A stretch of 28,132 nt of DNA. Origin: Pseudomonadota bacterium (GTDB lineage Bacteria; Desulfobacterota; Desulfobulbia; Desulfobulbales; Desulfobulbaceae). The position numbers and the translations under genes were made by a program. The notes below the pieces were generated by a model. The model did no database searches, was not told where the DNA came from, and worked only from the letters and a program-made list of their open reading frames with translations. How positions within the stretch are numbered: the stretch's first letter is position 1; every line of letters begins with the position of its first letter. Shown here piece by piece: positions 5,084 through 12,166 of this stretch. The DNA lies in NCBI GenBank assembly GCA_009778235.1, contig WRKE01000312.1, positions 1-28,132 on the forward strand. Direction: 5' to 3'.

Positions 5084-7507
5084 TTATCCCCTCCTTCCCT
5101 GCCTCTGTTGCTCATCTTGCCGGCGTTGGAGCTCTTGTTGCTGCTGTTGTTGCAGTTGTTGCTGCCGTTTTGAGGATTCTTCCTGTTGTCGGCGGATCGT
5201 CTCCTGCTGTTGTCGCTGATCCTCCTGCCGTCGTTGGATCTCCTGTTGTTGCAGTTGTTGCTGCCGTCTTGAGGACTCTTCCTGTTGTCGGCGGATCGAC
5301 TCCTGCTGTTGTCGCTGCTGATCCTCTTGCCGGCGTTTGAACTCCTGTTGTTGCAGTTGTTGCTGTCGTCTTGAGGACTCTTCCTGTTGTCGACGGATCA
5401 ATTCCTGTTGTTGTCGCTGCTGATCCTCCTGCCGGCGTTGGATCTCCTGTTGTTGCAGTTGTTGCTGTCGTCTTGAGGACTCTTCCTGTTGTCGGCGAAT
5501 CGATTCCTGCTGCTGCCGTTGCTGATCCTCCTGTTGGCGTTTGAACTCCTGTTGCCTTTGCACATCTTCCCGCGGGCTTGTTTCGCGTGGTTGCGGGCGT
5601 TGCGGGAAAGGCGGGCCGCTTTGCTGGAGTGACGGCGTCTCCCGTGGTGACCTGATCCGTCGCTCATTGCCTTGGTCACCGGGTTCGCTGGCGCCCTGAT
5701 TGCGTTCTTGCCGGTTTTGCAAGCCAGGCCGCCGTTCGATGGAGGGTTTTTCAATCTTGGTTGCGGGGGCTGTCGGTCCGATGTCTTGCATCACCTGATC
5801 GCGGGCCTCCTGGGTGGAGCGCATCCGCCGCGTGTCATCCTTCTGGCCTGGCGCCGGCCGAATCTGGCTGCCCTCGCCTCTGCTGCGCGGTCCGACCGTT
5901 TGCCCTGGACCTGCATTCATGAGCTGCCGCTGGCGATCATTGGGCTTCAACTCCCGGGTCGGAAAAGAAACACGTCCAACCGGTTGGTTTGCCTGGGCGG
6001 CGGTCACCACTTTGCTGCTCACCTTGGGGTTGCGAATGGCCGTTGTCTTCGGCATCGCGGTGACGACCACCTGGTCGAGATCCTGCCGGATCTGCTCTCG
6101 GCCAAGCGGGCCGGCGTTCTGGTAAAGCCGCCGGTTATTGTCGACCCGGCCAAGTACGCTGCCATGGGGCTTGCGGTCCACCTTGGCGTCGTTAAAGCTA
6201 AACCGGCGCTGGTCGGAGTCGTAGGTACTGATGACGTTTTTTCCAAGCACTGGGGCGGTCTTGTAAGAGCTGACAATGGCGTTTTTGTTCATCAGTTGGA
6301 CAAACGGGGTGTAGCGGTTGCCGCGGTAGAGGTGGTCTGCGGAAATAATGACCGCGCGGTCGAGATAACGGTATCGGCTGATATTGATGTTGACCGCCTG
6401 GGTTCGATTGATCACCACCACCCGGCGTCCCCAGGGATGATGGCAGTAATAATTCTCATTGGGGGCCAGGGGAATCCAGCCGATGGAGTTGTTGCTGTAA
6501 ATCCAGCCGACCCTTCCCGGATACCAGCCAAAGCCGATGGACAGTCCGGGAGCGGTATCGATGACCCGCGCCACCGGCGGCATCCAGTACCAACTCCTAA
6601 AGGAATCGACCCAGACCCACGAGCCGTAATGGTGGGTAACATAACCAAAAGGCTCGGCCGGAATCCAGCAATTATCGCCGTAGTAGACGCTCCAGCGGCC
6701 TTCGGTAAAGGGACGCCAGCCCGAAACGATTTTGGTTGGCCGCCACATGGCGCGGTAATCGCCTTCATAATAAACACGTTCCCAGCGGCCGTTCTCTTCC
6801 AGGGCATAGGCCTGGTCGCGAATCTGCACGGGCAGATACTCGGTCCCCTGGCCTTGGGAGTGCAGCCGCTGGGCCCAGAGACTGTCGCGCCGGCCGTTCC
6901 AATCATCCCAGGCCGCGTCGACCGTCCCATTGCCGCTGGCAATGCCACGGCTGTCGGCGATCAGCGAAGCCTCCTGTTCTCGGACTTCATAGCGGCTCCC
7001 TGTGGCCTCGTGGATAAAATCGATTGTGCCGCGGATCGCGATCAATTCCATTGATTCGTCACCAACATAGAGGTCAAACACCGCGCCTTCCGGCGCAACC
7101 ACGTAGCCGAACGGAGTGGTCGCCTTGATCACCGTATTTTGGTTTTTATTATACATCCGGGCCAGGCCGGAAGCCACATCCACCATGGTCGTCTCGGGAT
7201 TGAGGGCGATCATCTGAATCTGGGTGTTGCCGCCGATCCTGATCCAAGTCCGGTTGGGCAGGATGAATTCCGCCTTGGCATCGTTATCGGCGTACAGGGC
7301 GTCTTCTAGGCCGAACGGGGCGTCCTGGACGGTTACCACCCAGTCCTTATTTTCGGCGACATACCGCAGCAGCCCGCCTTCCACATGGGTGACCCGGCCC
7401 ACCAGGATGGTATCCTGATCGTCGTCGGCCGCGGCCCATGTGCCGAACAGCAGCGCCATCCAGCAGCAAGACATCAAAAAAATGAAAAAACGTCCGGTTA
7501 GGTGCAT
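5084..7507 (-). CDS. Exported FecR-domain, DUF6600-like protein with a Q/R/E-rich repeat tail
   Basis: A large exported protein of 807 residues. An earlier in-frame start exists, but MHLTGRFFIFLMSCCWMALL has AAGGAG 7 nt upstream and gives a clean signal peptide ending near AAADDD. Residues about 30-190 form a FecR-like domain (VEGGLLRYVAENKDW, a hydrophobic beta-rich core and the VIKATTPFGYVVAPEGAVFDL region). Residues about 230-400 are very rich in Trp, Tyr and Gly (WRPFTEGRWSVYYGDNCWIP, GSWVWVDSFRSWYWMPP), matching the DUF6600-type pattern found after FecR domains in Deltaproteobacteria. A Pro/Arg/Gln-rich linker follows. The last 190 residues are almost only Q, E, R and S, built from 34-residue repeats and probably forming a long helix. 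It is monocistronic, with its own terminator. An envelope or periplasmic role is likely; no precise function is known to me. Confidence 0.85.
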   Translation of the reverse strand: MHLTGRFFIFLMSCCWMALLFGTWAAADDDQDTILVGRVTHVEGGLLRYVAENKDWVVTVQDAPFGLEDALYADNDAKAEFILPNRTWIRIGGNTQIQMIALNPETTMVDVASGLARMYNKNQNTVIKATTPFGYVVAPEGAVFDLYVGDESMELIAIRGTIDFIHEATGSRYEVREQEASLIADSRGIASGNGTVDAAWDDWNGRRDSLWAQRLHSQGQGTEYLPVQIRDQAYALEENGRWERVYYEGDYRAMWRPTKIVSGWRPFTEGRWSVYYGDNCWIPAEPFGYVTHHYGSWVWVDSFRSWYWMPPVARVIDTAPGLSIGFGWYPGRVGWIYSNNSIGWIPLAPNENYYCHHPWGRRVVVINRTQAVNINISRYRYLDRAVIISADHLYRGNRYTPFVQLMNKNAIVSSYKTAPVLGKNVISTYDSDQRRFSFNDAKVDRKPHGSVLGRVDNNRRLYQNAGPLGREQIRQDLDQVVVTAMPKTTAIRNPKVSSKVVTAAQANQPVGRVSFPTRELKPNDRQRQLMNAGPGQTVGPRSRGEGSQIRPAPGQKDDTRRMRSTQEARDQVMQDIGPTAPATKIEKPSIERRPGLQNRQERNQGASEPGDQGNERRIRSPRETPSLQQSGPPFPQRPQPRETSPREDVQRQQEFKRQQEDQQRQQQESIRRQQEESSRRQQQLQQQEIQRRQEDQQRQQQELIRRQQEESSRRQQQLQQQEFKRRQEDQQRQQQESIRRQQEESSRRQQQLQQQEIQRRQEDQRQQQETIRRQQEESSKRQQQLQQQQQQELQRRQDEQQRQGRRG
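5135..5548 (-). repeat. 102-bp tandem repeat encoding the Q/R/E-rich tail
   Basis: Four consecutive units begin (minus strand) at 5548, 5446, 5344 and 5242. The first three are exactly 102 bp (34 codons). The fourth lacks one Gln codon but carries three extra Gln codons at its end, giving 108 bp, and is followed by a decayed partial unit at 5134-5087. Units 1 and 3 begin EFKR and units 2 and 4 begin EIQR, so the array has a 204-bp higher-order period and probably grew by duplicating a two-unit block. Repeat-length changes stay in frame. Confidence 0.93.
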
Positions 7508-7663
7508 GGCTGTTCTCCTTGATGGCGTCTGACGCGTTGTCCACCTGGCTGGGCAGCCGGGTATGGTGCATCCGAAATGCAAAAGATACTGTAAAGAGTT
7601 GCACTGATAAGCGCAATGGATAGCACTGGCCGTCAGGCGGGTTGAGCTGATATTGTCGCTTTA

Positions 7664-8611
7664 TCAGGATAGTTTCTCTGCAAACGGGGCAGAGTGGCTG
7701 AAATCGGGATTGTAGTATCCGGCGCTGGCAAGATCCTGGAGCCAACCGTTGGTAAAGCCGAGCCGGCCCAGTTCGGTGACCACCTGTTTATACTCCGCCG
7801 GCAAGAGCCGCCGGTTGAGCGGCTGCCAGCCGGCCATGGCATCGGTCGGCTGGTACTGGGCCATCAGCGATAGGGTGAGGCGGGGAGAGAGCTCATGCGC
7901 CAGAAAGCGGAGTACCTTTATGCTGTTGGCCACTGCACCGGGCAAGACCAGGTGGCGGACGATCAACCCGCGTTCCACCAGGCCGTCGTCGTCGAGATGG
8001 AGGATGTTGCCTTTCTGGCGATACATTTCCGTCAAGGCCGCTGCCGCGACTTGCGGATAGTCGGCGGCCCCGGACAAGGTATGGGCCAGTTGCGGGTCGC
8101 TGTATTTGCAATCAGGCAGATAGACATCGATCCAATCCTCCAGGGCTCGCAGGGTCTGCACCCGATCGTAACCGTTGCTGTTGTAGACGATAATCGGGTG
8201 AAAGCCGCGTTGCCAAACCTCGGTGATGATGGCCTTCATCTGCGGCACCATGTGCGAGGGAGAGACAAAGCCGAGCCGGCGGATGCCGGTTGCCAGAATG
8301 GCGGCAATGGCGTCTGCTGCCTGGGCCTGTGTGCGAAATGCGCTGGAGACGGGTTGGCTGTTGGCGGAAATCTGGTGATTCTGACAGAACCGGCACTGCA
8401 GGTTGCAATGAGAAAAAAATACGTTGCAAATGCCTAAGGCGCCACTGATCGCTGGCTCTTCCCCTTGATGAAGGGTGATGGCGGCAATGTTCGGTCCGGC
8501 ATTGGTCCGGCAAAATCCGTGGCCGCCAATGGTCCGGTCGCTCCCGCACGACCGGGGGCAGAGGCGGCAGGATTGCAGGGAAGAGAGGGAAGGCTCAAGG
8601 GCTGGTGGCAT
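7664..8611 (-). CDS. PflX-like radical SAM protein (COG1313-type, PFL-activase relative)
   Basis: A radical S-adenosylmethionine protein of 315 residues. The N-terminus carries a cysteine cluster (CRLCPRSCG...GFC, residues about 15-34) that may bind a second metal centre. It is followed by FFSHCNLQCRFCQNHQIS, where C69, C73 and C76 make the CxxxCxxC motif for the [4Fe-4S] cluster that cleaves SAM. The later LGFVSPSHMVPQM, YNSNGYD and LPDCKYSD stretches fit the PflX group of pyruvate formate-lyase activase homologues. Members are thought to install glycyl radicals or act on uncharacterised partners; no glycyl radical enzyme is encoded nearby. I used the ATG at 8611; a TTG two codons earlier is possible, and no strong Shine-Dalgarno decides between them. 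About 200 bp of featureless sequence separates it from the MerR gene. Confidence 0.85.
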   Translation of the reverse strand: MPPALEPSLSSLQSCRLCPRSCGSDRTIGGHGFCRTNAGPNIAAITLHQGEEPAISGALGICNVFFSHCNLQCRFCQNHQISANSQPVSSAFRTQAQAADAIAAILATGIRRLGFVSPSHMVPQMKAIITEVWQRGFHPIIVYNSNGYDRVQTLRALEDWIDVYLPDCKYSDPQLAHTLSGAADYPQVAAAALTEMYRQKGNILHLDDDGLVERGLIVRHLVLPGAVANSIKVLRFLAHELSPRLTLSLMAQYQPTDAMAGWQPLNRRLLPAEYKQVVTELGRLGFTNGWLQDLASAGYYNPDFSHSAPFAEKLS

Positions 8612-8822
8612 GATCAAGGTTGCTTTGGGCTAGGTAGGAAAAATAGGTTATGCCGTCATTTTGTTGCTTGGCGATGGGATGCTCGTCGCTCTGCTCCGAG
8701 GGAAGAACGTTTCGCTGCGCTTTTCCCATTTACGGGCTGCAGTAGGCAAGAATTGATTCGTCCGCAGAAAAGGTTAAAACTCTAGCTTTTCAGGCGGATA
8801 GCTCAATCTCCACCACCGCAAC

Positions 8823-9212
8823 TTACTGTCTCTCCACAAATTCTACTGTGGAAAATCCTTTAAGACAGCACTGATAATAATCAATTTTGTTATCCAGATT
8901 TTCGAGATGTTCTTGTAGCTTGGCGATTTCTTCTTTCAGGGCTGTTCTGTGGATAACAAGCATTTCCATTCTCTGCGGCATTGTTGAATCGCCATTTGAA
9001 CGCAACTCTGCATAAGTCTGTATTTCTTTGATAGGCATCCCTGTAGCTTTAAGGCGTTTGATGAACTGTAACCATGTTACGTCATTTTCTGAATAGCGTC
9101 GCTGGCCGTTGTCTCTGCGAACGGGAACAATGAGCCCTAACTTTTCATAATACCGCAATGTATAAATGCTTACGCCCATCATCTGTGAAAACTTCCCGAT
9201 TGAATAATTCAT
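8823..9212 (-). CDS. MerR family transcriptional regulator
   Basis: A 129-residue MerR-type regulator. The N-terminal winged helix-turn-helix reads MNYSIGKFSQMMGVSIYTLRYYEKLGLI, with the RRDNGQRRYSENDVTWL wing. A dimerisation helix follows (about residues 75-118), ending in YYQCCLKG, where adjacent cysteines could sense a metal or redox signal. GGAGG lies 8 nt before the ATG. It diverges from a carboxymuconolactone decarboxylase-like gene across 84 bp that contain a canonical MerR promoter, so it almost certainly controls that gene. Base composition is visibly AT-richer than the flanking genes, and MerR-CMD pairs of this kind are common in Firmicutes, so recent transfer is likely. Confidence 0.93.
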   Translation of the reverse strand: MNYSIGKFSQMMGVSIYTLRYYEKLGLIVPVRRDNGQRRYSENDVTWLQFIKRLKATGMPIKEIQTYAELRSNGDSTMPQRMEMLVIHRTALKEEIAKLQEHLENLDNKIDYYQCCLKGFSTVEFVERQ

Positions 9213-9234
9213 CTTAGTTTCCTCCAGAAAAACC

Positions 9235-9265
9235 TTGACCTAGAGTTAGCTCTAGGTTGTATGCT
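9235..9265 (+). promoter_or_regulatory. MerR-type promoter and operator with 19-bp spacer
   Basis: TTGACC (9235-9240) and TATGCT (9260-9265) are separated by 19 bp, two more than optimal, as in classical MerR-activated promoters where the regulator untwists the DNA. The spacer overlaps the perfect dyad ACCTAGAG-TTAG-CTCTAGGT (9238-9257), the expected binding site of the divergently encoded MerR dimer. It drives the gene at 9297. Confidence 0.88.
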
Positions 9266-9296
9266 GTAGCAAATCACAAAAAAGGAGGTTTTTCAA

Positions 9297-9680
9297 ATGA
9301 GAAATGAACGAATGAAAAAAGGAGAGGAAAGACTGCGAGAAGTGGATGGTCACGCCGGGGAAAATGTTATCGCTTCATTGAGCGGGATAGCTCCAGACGT
9401 GGGAAAGTATATCATCGAGTTTGCTTTTGGGGACGTTTACTGCCGTGATGGGCTTTCCCTGCAAGAAAGAGAAATGATCACAATAACGAGTTTATTGACC
9501 GCCGGAGGTTGCGAGCCGCAATTAGAAGTCCATATAAACGGCTCCTTGAACGTAGGTATATCGCCCGATAAAATCATTGAAACCTTTATCCAATGTATAC
9601 CCTATACGGGATTTCCAAAAGTGCTGAATGCTGTCGGTGTGGCAAAGAAAATTTTTAAGGACAGGAATATTACCCTCTGA
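9297..9680 (+). CDS. Carboxymuconolactone decarboxylase family protein
   Basis: A 127-residue protein of the CMD/AhpD-like alpha-helical family. The pattern SLQEREMITITSLLTAGGCEPQLEVHINGSLNVGIS contains the conserved E..H...A/S...G core around the active-site histidine, and PDKIIETFIQCIPYTGFPKVLNA is the typical closing helix pair. Family members range from true decarboxylases to peroxidase-like antioxidants. The CxxC pair of AhpD is absent here, so a peroxidase role is unlikely. AAGGAGG lies 8 nt before the ATG, and the 19-bp-spacer MerR promoter lies directly upstream. Codon use and A/T content match the MerR gene and differ from the neighbourhood. The gene ends at the exact point where a transporter fragment begins, marking the right boundary of the foreign piece. 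Confidence 0.9.
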   Translation: MRNERMKKGEERLREVDGHAGENVIASLSGIAPDVGKYIIEFAFGDVYCRDGLSLQEREMITITSLLTAGGCEPQLEVHINGSLNVGISPDKIIETFIQCIPYTGFPKVLNAVGVAKKIFKDRNITL

Positions 9681-9682
9681 GA

Positions 9683-10043
9683 AGGAATGCCCAACGTATT
9701 GCTGGCATCTGCGGCTTCATGAGCCCGGACCGCCTGGCCATGTTCGTTTTCTGCACCGGCATGTTCATGGCTCATCCACTGCTTTCCGGCTACATCAACA
9801 CCCTGGCTCAAAGCAAGAAGGCCATTGCCAATGGTATCTACATCCCCTTCGATTACCTCGGCGGCGCCACCGGTTCCTTTGCGCCGGGCGCGCTCTGTGA
9901 GTATTTCGGCTGGAAACCGTTTCTGGCCGGGCTCATTGTCATGGTGGCTGCCGCGTTTGCAACTGGCCGCCAAAGACGACGAGTTACTGGGCACGATGTT
10001 GGAGTGGGTGAGGGCGGCAAAGCTTGGAACAGCGTTCATCTGA
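9683..10043 (+). pseudogene. Truncated, frameshifted C-terminal fragment of an MFS-type transporter
   Basis: From 9683 the frame reads RNAQRIAGICGFMSPDRLAM and continues through three hydrophobic segments (FVFCTGMFMAHPLLSGYINTL, IPFDYLGGATGSFAPGALC, GWKPFLAGLIVMVAAAFA). This resembles the last membrane helices of a major facilitator superfamily transporter. The first two thirds of the gene are missing; the fragment starts 3 bp after the stop of the CMD gene. After AAAFA the frame is lost, and the plausible continuation LAAKDDELLG lies in the next frame up to the stop at 10041-10043, consistent with a single-base frameshift. It should be non-functional. The high GC content matches the host, not the MerR islet. 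Confidence 0.75.
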
Positions 10044-10116
10044 GTTGGGAAAAGGTAAGCGGAATGGACGCGGCGTCGCCAATACCCCCCCTGAGTGCAT
10101 CAAAAAAGAAAAAGTT

Positions 10117-10162
10117 AAAGCCCGGCGGACGTCTTGAGCAGAGTCCAGACCGGGCTTTTTTT
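10117..10162. terminator. Bidirectional terminator between the transporter stump and the ureohydrolase-like gene
   Basis: AAAGCCCGG (10117-10125) pairs with CCGGGCTTT (10150-10158), with an inner GGAC/GTCC pairing. Seven T residues follow on the plus strand, and an A-rich tract precedes it, giving U-rich tails on the minus strand too. It lies 16 nt after the stop of the minus-strand ureohydrolase-like gene. Confidence 0.85.
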
Positions 10163-10177
10163 CTGTCGATCAGCGGA

Positions 10178-11017
10178 TCAGCGGCTGTTGCGCAGACAGC
10201 AGATCATGGTCTTGTAGACCAGTTTGGCGGCGAGCAGGTGGGCATGCAGCCCGTTCTTCTGGGGGACCAGGCCGGTGACATCAAAGCCGATGATTACCCT
10301 TTCCCGGGCCACCATTCGAATCAGGTTGTTGAGCATGTACCAATCAAGCCCGCCAGGCTCGGGTTTGACCACCGCAGGCATGCAGGCCGGATCGAGGACG
10401 TCGAGATGGATGGCCAGATACACGGTTTCACCCAACACGTCAATGGCATCGGCCGCGGCATTGAGACCGTTGTTATAGATGTCTCGGGCAAAGACCAAGT
10501 TGTCGATATGAATTTTGCTCTTTTCCGTTTTGGCCATGCTCCGGATGCCGATATGAGAAACCATGCATTTTTCCCGGACCCGCGCCATGACATCGGGCTC
10601 GTCGGGCGCGAACGGATCGACCAGATGCGGATGGGCGCCGAGGTGCAGGACACTTAAGTTATTGTCCTGGGCCATGGCCGCGCGGACCAGCCCTTCGGTG
10701 ATCAGGTTGCTGCCGCCGATGGCGGCGACCAGTTTGCCCTTTTTGAAATGGGGGCTGCTTTGATTGGCGATCTCGTCCATAATGTCTGGCCGGTTTTCCG
10801 GGCAGACCAGGGGGTCCAACGTGAGCGGGCTCAATTCATTGAGATCGGTGTTGGTCTCAACGTCATAGTCGGACAGGATCTGCGAAGCCTGGAGAATAGC
10901 CTCCGCACCCTTGTCCATACCAGGGACACGACCAGTCCCACTGTGCAGAATGGGCATGATGATCGTTTTGGCTTGGTTGTACGGAGGTTTTTTGGTCGAC
11001 AAATTGAGAAAATTCAT
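10178..11017 (-). CDS. Ureohydrolase-superfamily (agmatinase/arginase-like) protein with altered metal ligands
   Basis: A 279-residue protein with the arginase/agmatinase fold. Alignable landmarks include SGTGRVPGMDKGAEAIL near the N-terminus, GGSNLIT (101-107), LHLGAHPHLVD (124-134), SHIGIRSMA (154-162), YLAIHLDVLDPACMPAV (200-216) and IIGFDVTG (242-249). In active family members the corresponding motifs are GGDHS, DAHxD, S-I/F-D-x-D and FDxxE. Here the first His ligand is Asn104, the first Asp of DAHxD is Gly127 and the second is His131, the first Asp of DxD is His204, and the late Glu is Gly249. Only His129 and Asp206 remain. The usual Mn2 site therefore cannot form, but new histidines at two ligand positions could build another metal site. 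Its gene lies 64 bp downstream of a LysW-like gene on the same strand, likely in one operon. Substrate unknown. Confidence 0.8.
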   Translation of the reverse strand: MNFLNLSTKKPPYNQAKTIIMPILHSGTGRVPGMDKGAEAILQASQILSDYDVETNTDLNELSPLTLDPLVCPENRPDIMDEIANQSSPHFKKGKLVAAIGGSNLITEGLVRAAMAQDNNLSVLHLGAHPHLVDPFAPDEPDVMARVREKCMVSHIGIRSMAKTEKSKIHIDNLVFARDIYNNGLNAAADAIDVLGETVYLAIHLDVLDPACMPAVVKPEPGGLDWYMLNNLIRMVARERVIIGFDVTGLVPQKNGLHAHLLAAKLVYKTMICCLRNSR

Positions 11018-11081
11018 TCGTCAAAGCCTCAAAAGCAAAAATTTATATAAAACAAAACGTTAGCAGGAAAGGGGCGGACAA

Positions 11082-11318
11082 TCACTCGTACTCCTCGTCA
11101 TAACGGCCATCCGATCCATCGATATCGGCATCGATATCGTCATCCAGCAGCTTGAGGCGAAGGGGATCGAGTGAACGAATCATGAATTCGGCTTCGCAGT
11201 CGTTGCAGTAGACAATATCTTCTTCCTCGCAAAAGCCATCCACGATGATATCGCCGCCACAGATCGAGCATTCCTCAATCTGGACATCTTCCTCATCATG
11301 CTCTTTATCAACAACCAT
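11082..11318 (-). CDS. LysW-like small acidic zinc-ribbon protein (putative amino-group carrier)
   Basis: A 78-residue acidic protein. Residues 17-40 hold two CxxC knuckles (CSIC and CNDC), a zinc ribbon. They are followed by EAEFMIRSLDPLRLKLLDDD and an Asp/Glu-rich tail ending in DEEYE with a C-terminal glutamate. From memory, LysW of the aminoadipate lysine pathway has the same layout: CxxCG, CxxC, then a V-x-LDPLRLE-type stretch and an acidic tail ending EDWGE, whose terminal glutamate side chain is joined to the substrate amino group by an ATP-grasp ligase (LysX). The LDPLRL match and the final Glu make a carrier role plausible. No LysX, LysZ, LysY, LysJ or LysK homologue is in the window. 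The following gene encodes the altered ureohydrolase. A generic zinc-ribbon function remains possible. Confidence 0.68.
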   Translation of the reverse strand: MVVDKEHDEEDVQIEECSICGGDIIVDGFCEEEDIVYCNDCEAEFMIRSLDPLRLKLLDDDIDADIDGSDGRYDEEYE

Positions 11319-11819
11319 GGGGTATCCCTACAAGATCGGGTTTTATGAAGTCAGGCGCCTGGCCTGTTCTTGTTGCCATCCTGCTGTCACGGTCCTGAGA
11401 CCACTCTCAGTGGGACAAATATCGCACGCAGATGGAAATATACCGTATCCGCTCTGTCAATAAAAAATTGGTAATTTATAGTAATAGCTGCCAAGTGGCC
11501 GCTGGGAAAAACATCGAAAACGATCTGGCCTGTCTGGCGCCTCGGCGCGGTTATGGGGCCGCAGGACAGGGGGATGGGACCGGGATCGTTTGCCTGTCCC
11601 GGGTAATTTGCTTGCTTTTTATGGGAAGACCCGTTAAGCGAAAATAGGGCCCGGGCCTGAGGAAAACCGCAGCATGGTGTTTGACCGAGGCAAGGCCGCC
11701 TCTAGCCATCGCCTTCATCCGCGTTCTGAGCTCCATCTGGCCTGGCCGGGAAAACCCTTCCTCTCCGCCGCCGCCTTGGGCGCTGGTCCAGACAACTTCT
11801 TGATTTGTAAAAAATTAAT
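11319..11819. other. Gene-free stretch between divergent genes
   Basis: No frame on either strand looks coding. On the side of the LysW-like gene there is a small hairpin, CTGAGA-CCAC-TCTCAG (11395-11410), in what would be its 5' leader. Further upstream, TTGACA and TATATT on the minus strand are spaced too closely to be a good promoter. A CCGGGA/TCCCGG inverted repeat occurs near 11578-11600. Beyond these I see nothing I can interpret. Confidence 0.3.
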
Positions 11820-11848
11820 TTGACCGCCGGCGGGGAACACCATATAAC
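11820..11848 (+). promoter_or_regulatory. Sigma-70-type promoter for the zinc-ribbon/DUF4388-like pair
   Basis: TTGACC (11820-11825), a 17-bp spacer and TATAAC (11843-11848) form a good promoter about 90 nt upstream of the start codon at 11938. The predicted 5' leader contains a GGACC/GGTCC hairpin (about 11895-11916) before the Shine-Dalgarno GGAGAGG. Confidence 0.65.
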
Positions 11849-11937
11849 AATAACTAACATCGGTACAATAGGATGGGGGCACGCGGACCGAACCAAAAAA
11901 TGGTCCATGGGGCGGATTTCACTTCCTGGAGAGGAAC

Positions 11938-12123
11938 ATGCTGGCAATTTGCGAAGAGTGTTCTAAAAAATACAACATTGACGAATCTAAGATGAAAGGG
12001 ACGCGGGCTCGTTTCTCCTGCCAGGAATGTGGCAATATCATTGTGGTGGTGAAACAGAAAAGCGATTCCCTTGGCGCAGAGTCCACCTTCGATTCTGCCG
12101 GTTTCAGTCATGAATCAAACTGA
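11938..12123 (+). CDS. MJ0042-type zinc-ribbon small protein
   Basis: A 61-residue protein starting MLAICEECSKKYNIDESKMK and continuing with RARFSCQECGNII: two CxxC pairs (C5/C8 and C28/C31 approximately) around the typical Y-x-I-D-x-S-K spacing of the MJ0042/zinc-ribbon_5 family. In Deltaproteobacteria this ribbon usually sits at the N-terminus of larger regulatory or gliding-type proteins; here it stands alone with a short Ser/Glu-rich tail. A GGAGAGG Shine-Dalgarno and a good promoter lie upstream. It is followed after 43 bp by the DUF4388-like gene, and the two together resemble a split version of the usual longer protein. Confidence 0.78.
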   Translation: MLAICEECSKKYNIDESKMKGTRARFSCQECGNIIVVVKQKSDSLGAESTFDSAGFSHESN

Positions 12124-12166
12124 TCTCTCCCCAAGAAAAGATCGGCCGCGCCGCCATTCTTGATCC

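Noticed and set aside
5135..5548. CRISPR-like array
   Set aside because: The regular repeats are contiguous 102-bp coding units with no spacers, inside an open reading frame.
5672..7054. A 460-codon open frame on the plus strand
   Set aside because: It is antisense to the FecR/DUF6600-like gene, which has a signal peptide, recognisable domains and a Shine-Dalgarno; the plus-strand frame has no family features.
9719..10657. A 312-codon plus-strand frame starting in the transporter fragment
   Set aside because: Only the first 80 or so codons resemble a transporter; the rest runs through a terminator and antisense to the ureohydrolase-like gene.
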